Source: Amoebidium appalachense
Lineage: Eukaryota; Ichthyosporea
Length of the DNA: 64,000 bases
Direction of reading: 5' to 3'
Assembly (NCBI GenBank): GCA_963693365.1
Contig: CAVNZM010000003.1
Coordinates: 10,416,001-10,480,000 of the forward strand
Of this stretch, positions 58,787-64,000 are shown one piece after another. Position numbers and translations under genes: made by a program. The notes beneath the pieces are model-generated. The model worked only from the letters and a program-made list of their open reading frames with translations. It was not told the DNA's origin and did not search any database. Positions within the stretch are counted from its first letter, which is position 1, and each line of letters begins with the position of its first letter.

Positions 58787-59915
58787 CCCCATGTGTTCCC
58801 CGTGCTTGCCCCCTGCGTGCCCTGTTTGTGCCCGGTGAATTCCCCATGTGTACCGGGTGTATGCTGTGTGTGTGTGTATGTGTGAGCCTGTGTGCGTGTA
58901 TGCGTGTATGCATGTATGCGCGCGCGTGCCGGTGTGTGTGGGTGCGTGCTTTGGGTGTTTGCTTTTCCGGATCCCTGCCTTCATCTGGACTGATGTTATC
59001 ATAATATATAGCCCCCATATCTATTCTTCCCACTTACGGCTATGTATGTGGGTGCCGGTGCAATATTCCCTCTGTTGTCTCTTCCCCCCCTCCCCCCTCC
59101 CCCCCCCCTCCTGAGGCTCCCCCCCCCAGCGTACCAGCGTTTAATAACAGTACCATCATGTTGGTGACATGTGGTAAGCGGTTCCTGATAACGGGAACAC
59201 ACCAAAAATGACCAAAACAATTAATACATAAGCATGCCATTGGTATATTAGATCATAACATGTTATGATGTCCCTAAATTGTTATTCATAAGGAAAAATG
59301 TAGGTTAGCGGAGTGATTTTTTCCAAGAATTGATATAGGATATAGTGCCAGTATGGTTCTCGGTGGTATAAGAAGCCACAATGGGCTGTTTAACCGTGAC
59401 TTATATCACGTGGCACAAGAGTCATATTTACAGACTTGGGCAGGCAGCTGCAGGGGGCTCTCAAACTGGCAACGCCGGTGGGGTACTCAAGGCACCAAAA
59501 GGCAGCCAGGCAAGGGCTAAAGCCAAGACAGGAGACAGGTACTTGTAATAAGGCGTCTGAACGAGCCCGGTTGTACAATTGACATGGTTTTACAGGGATG
59601 CTTTCTTGCTAAGGGAATGTTGCGGAATCTTGCGGTTGCGGTTATGAAGATCGAGTGTGTGTAGTTGAATGTTCACCCTCCTTACAAACACATTCAACTC
59701 TAGCATTCTTATGCTGCCAGGTTCTTCATTATTCGCAGAAGCCCTCTTCTTTTTGGCATTTTTATGCTGCCAAGTTCTTCATTATTCGCAGAAGCCCTCT
59801 TTTTTTCACACCTAATGGACTGCCCTCACACAGAGCTCAAAAGCCCAGTTTGAAGGCCGCCTTATTGCTGTCGGAGGAGGAGCAATTGAGTCCCTCGGAC
59901 AACGAGGAAGAGTAA
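57579..59915 (+). CDS. Unrecognised small acidic protein, 4 exons, about 179 residues
   Basis: I do not recognise this gene. Proposed exons: 57579-57724, 57803-57934, 58288-58467, 59834-59915. They begin at ATG (MFNKWNKMVYNEKRIMVWMD), with donors gtaagt and gtgtgt, acceptors ending ggacag, ttttag and cacacag, and stop TAA. The first two exons give a compact, charged globular stretch (KKKQHLGAIYEVEDSELTEP ... VNSYHPLF). The third and fourth are disordered and acidic (SEAEDEDGDGE, LLSEEEQLSPSDNEEE) with a basic middle. The join between exons 2 and 3 is least sure: the best donor (57931) breaks the frame and a GT four bases on keeps it. No TATA or poly(A) signal noted. Confidence 0.55.
58586..58790. 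repeat. (GT)n in intron 3 of the small acidic protein gene
   Basis: (GT)n 58600-58784 with GCGTGTGCATG interruptions. The donor CCAG|gtgtgtgtg begins a GT-rich stretch itself. Confidence 0.95.
59703..59808 (+). repeat. 53-base tandem duplication just upstream of the last exon
   Basis: Two units (59703-59755, 59756-59808) sharing atgctgccangttcttcatt and attcgcagaagccctct. They lie within 130 bases of the exon 4 acceptor and may duplicate the branch-point region. Confidence 0.9.
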
Positions 59916-60004
59916 TTCCCCCCCCCCCCCTCCCCCCCTCCCCCCTCAAACCCCCCCCCCCCCCCCTTTCTCTCATTTTTTTCTTCCTTATAATTTGGCA
60001 AATT

Positions 60005-60471
60005 GGCACGCGTTGTCATTTGGTATTGTCATATTGTGTATCCCCCCCCCTCCCCCCCCCTGCCCCCCCCCCCCCCACCTCCCCCTCCCCCCACCCCACC
60101 CCACCCCACCCCACCCCTTCCCCCCTCCCTTTGTTGGCCCTTCCTTGAAGCCTTGACGACGTGTATGATCTCATTAAGGTCTACGTATGCATTACTGGTA
60201 CATATCCGGAGTCCTTCAATATGCACATTTGAAATGTTGTTGAATATCGTTGAATATAAGTTAAAGAAGATATGTGATTTGATTGTTTATGGTTTGTAAT
60301 TGTAGGCTAGGCCGGTTTTACAGATAATGCCTCTAGAAGATGCCCCCCCCCCCCCCTCCCCCCCCCCCCCCCCTCATTCCCCTCTTCCCCCCTCCCCCTG
60401 GCCCCCCCATATCCCCCCCACCCCCTCCCCCCGGGCCCCGAGACGACTTCGTCACGTAATGTGTAATGCCC

Positions 60472-60505
<34 letters not shown>

Positions 60506-60597
60506 ATTCACACGGGCCCGCTCCTCCCTGAACCACGGCACCCCTGATATCATACATATGTATCAGCATACCTTGTTGACCTTGGTAATACCTGCAG
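60005..60597. other. Spacer with poly-C tracts; possible 28-base exon
   Basis: C-rich stretches at 60041-60120, 60342-60375 and 60472-60505. At 60151-60178 a short segment (DDVYDLIK in one frame) is bounded by AG and GT and might be an exon of the downstream gene; too short to decide. Confidence 0.4.
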
Positions 60598-63228
<2,631 letters not shown>

Positions 63229-64000
63229 GTATCCCGCCCCTCCCAACCCCTATCCCCCCCCCCCCCCCCCCAACCCCGAAAGCCAAAAATCCCTGTTTTT
63301 GACATCCCCCGATCTGTGTCTATCTCGTGTCACTCTGTCTTTTTACCCTAATTCATCTCTAGACCTCCCTGAAGATGTATTCTTACATGGTTTACACAAG
63401 TACACAATCACCAGTGCGTGTGTGTGTTTGTGTGGTGGTGGTGGTGGTGAGTGGTGGGGGATGGTGGTGATGTGTCTCTTTCCACTCCATAATATGTGGA
63501 TTTTTTCCATGACTCCCCCCCCCCCCCCTCCCCCCCCCCCTCCCCCCCCCCCCACCCTTGCCCCCGGAAGCACTCATACCTTTTGGGGCCACTCGTCCCA
63601 GCCCAAATCTGTTCCTCCTCCTGCCCCGTCACCACCCCCTAGTTCCAACCTGTAGTCGTTCTCTGTGTGTGCTAGCCATTCCCTACAGCTCACCGTATGT
63701 GTCTGTGGCTCCCTTTCTTCTGATTCCTCTAATTCATTATTTCTAGTTCTTCATCTCTGCTGCTCAATTGCCAAACAAGTTTAAACTTACTCATCCACCG
63801 TGTGTGTGTGTGTGTGTGGGGGGGGGGGGGTGGAATCTGGGGGAGGGAGGAAGGGGGGGGAAGGGTCGGAATATTTGGGCCCATGTGTGTTAGAGTGTAT
63901 GGGAAGGGAAGGAGGGGGGGGGGGGGGGGGTATGCATTTGGATTTGGCCAAATTACCTGACAAGCCCCCCCCCCCCCCCCTCCCCCCCCCCCCCCCCCCC
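63229..64000. other. Right edge: introns or 3' region with poly-C, GT and G runs
   Basis: Segments such as LPEDVFLHGLHKYTITS (about 63362-63414) and a Pro-rich frame ending in TAG (about 63601-63654) may be further exons, but their phases could not be joined to 63228. The window ends in a poly-C tract. Confidence 0.4.

Overview
The window is nuclear DNA of an intron-rich eukaryote. It holds a 23-exon gene with GT-AG introns, fragments of three retrotransposon classes (Copia, DIRS-type, LINE), a foldback element, and an extreme density of microsatellites ((CA)n/(GT)n, (GA)n/(CT)n) and G/C homopolymers. The kinase gene is of a type (PKC with C1 domains) typical of opisthokonts and amoebozoans. 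A unicellular relative of animals would fit, but the lineage is inference.

Left part (1-19.8 kb): the 3' end of a Copia element with its LTR; a DIRS-type element on the minus strand (gag-like zinc-finger ORF broken by one TAG, RT-RNase H with altered catalytic residues, no recombinase seen); a (GA)n block; a first copy (9.3-15.6 kb) of a large composite repeat carrying a gene with three AP2-like domains; and a minus-strand LINE fragment cut by a (CT)n tract.

Centre (19.83-42.73 kb): one gene in 23 exons, rebuilt here exon by exon with matching splice phases, encoding a 1029-residue protein kinase C. Order: PB1-like domain, pseudosubstrate, C1A, C1B, long Ser-rich linker, aPKC-like catalytic domain, AGC tail with turn motif and a phosphorylatable FSY hydrophobic motif. 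This mixes atypical-PKC and novel-PKC traits and is the main find. About ten splice acceptors sit in or next to (CA)n microsatellites. Introns hold minisatellites, tandem duplications, a foldback element and a possible alternative exon.

Right part (43-57.3 kb): a second, partly tandem copy of the AP2 composite repeat (period about 6.5 kb), flanked on both sides by direct copies of another repeat in A-B / B-A order; a LINE RT pseudogene; and an inverted Copia LTR. From 57.5 kb to the end are two multi-exon plus-strand genes that I do not recognise: a 4-exon acidic protein of about 179 residues, and a larger gene running from about 60.6 kb toward the right edge. Joins, gene ends and the lineage would need RNA evidence and homology searches that could not be run here.
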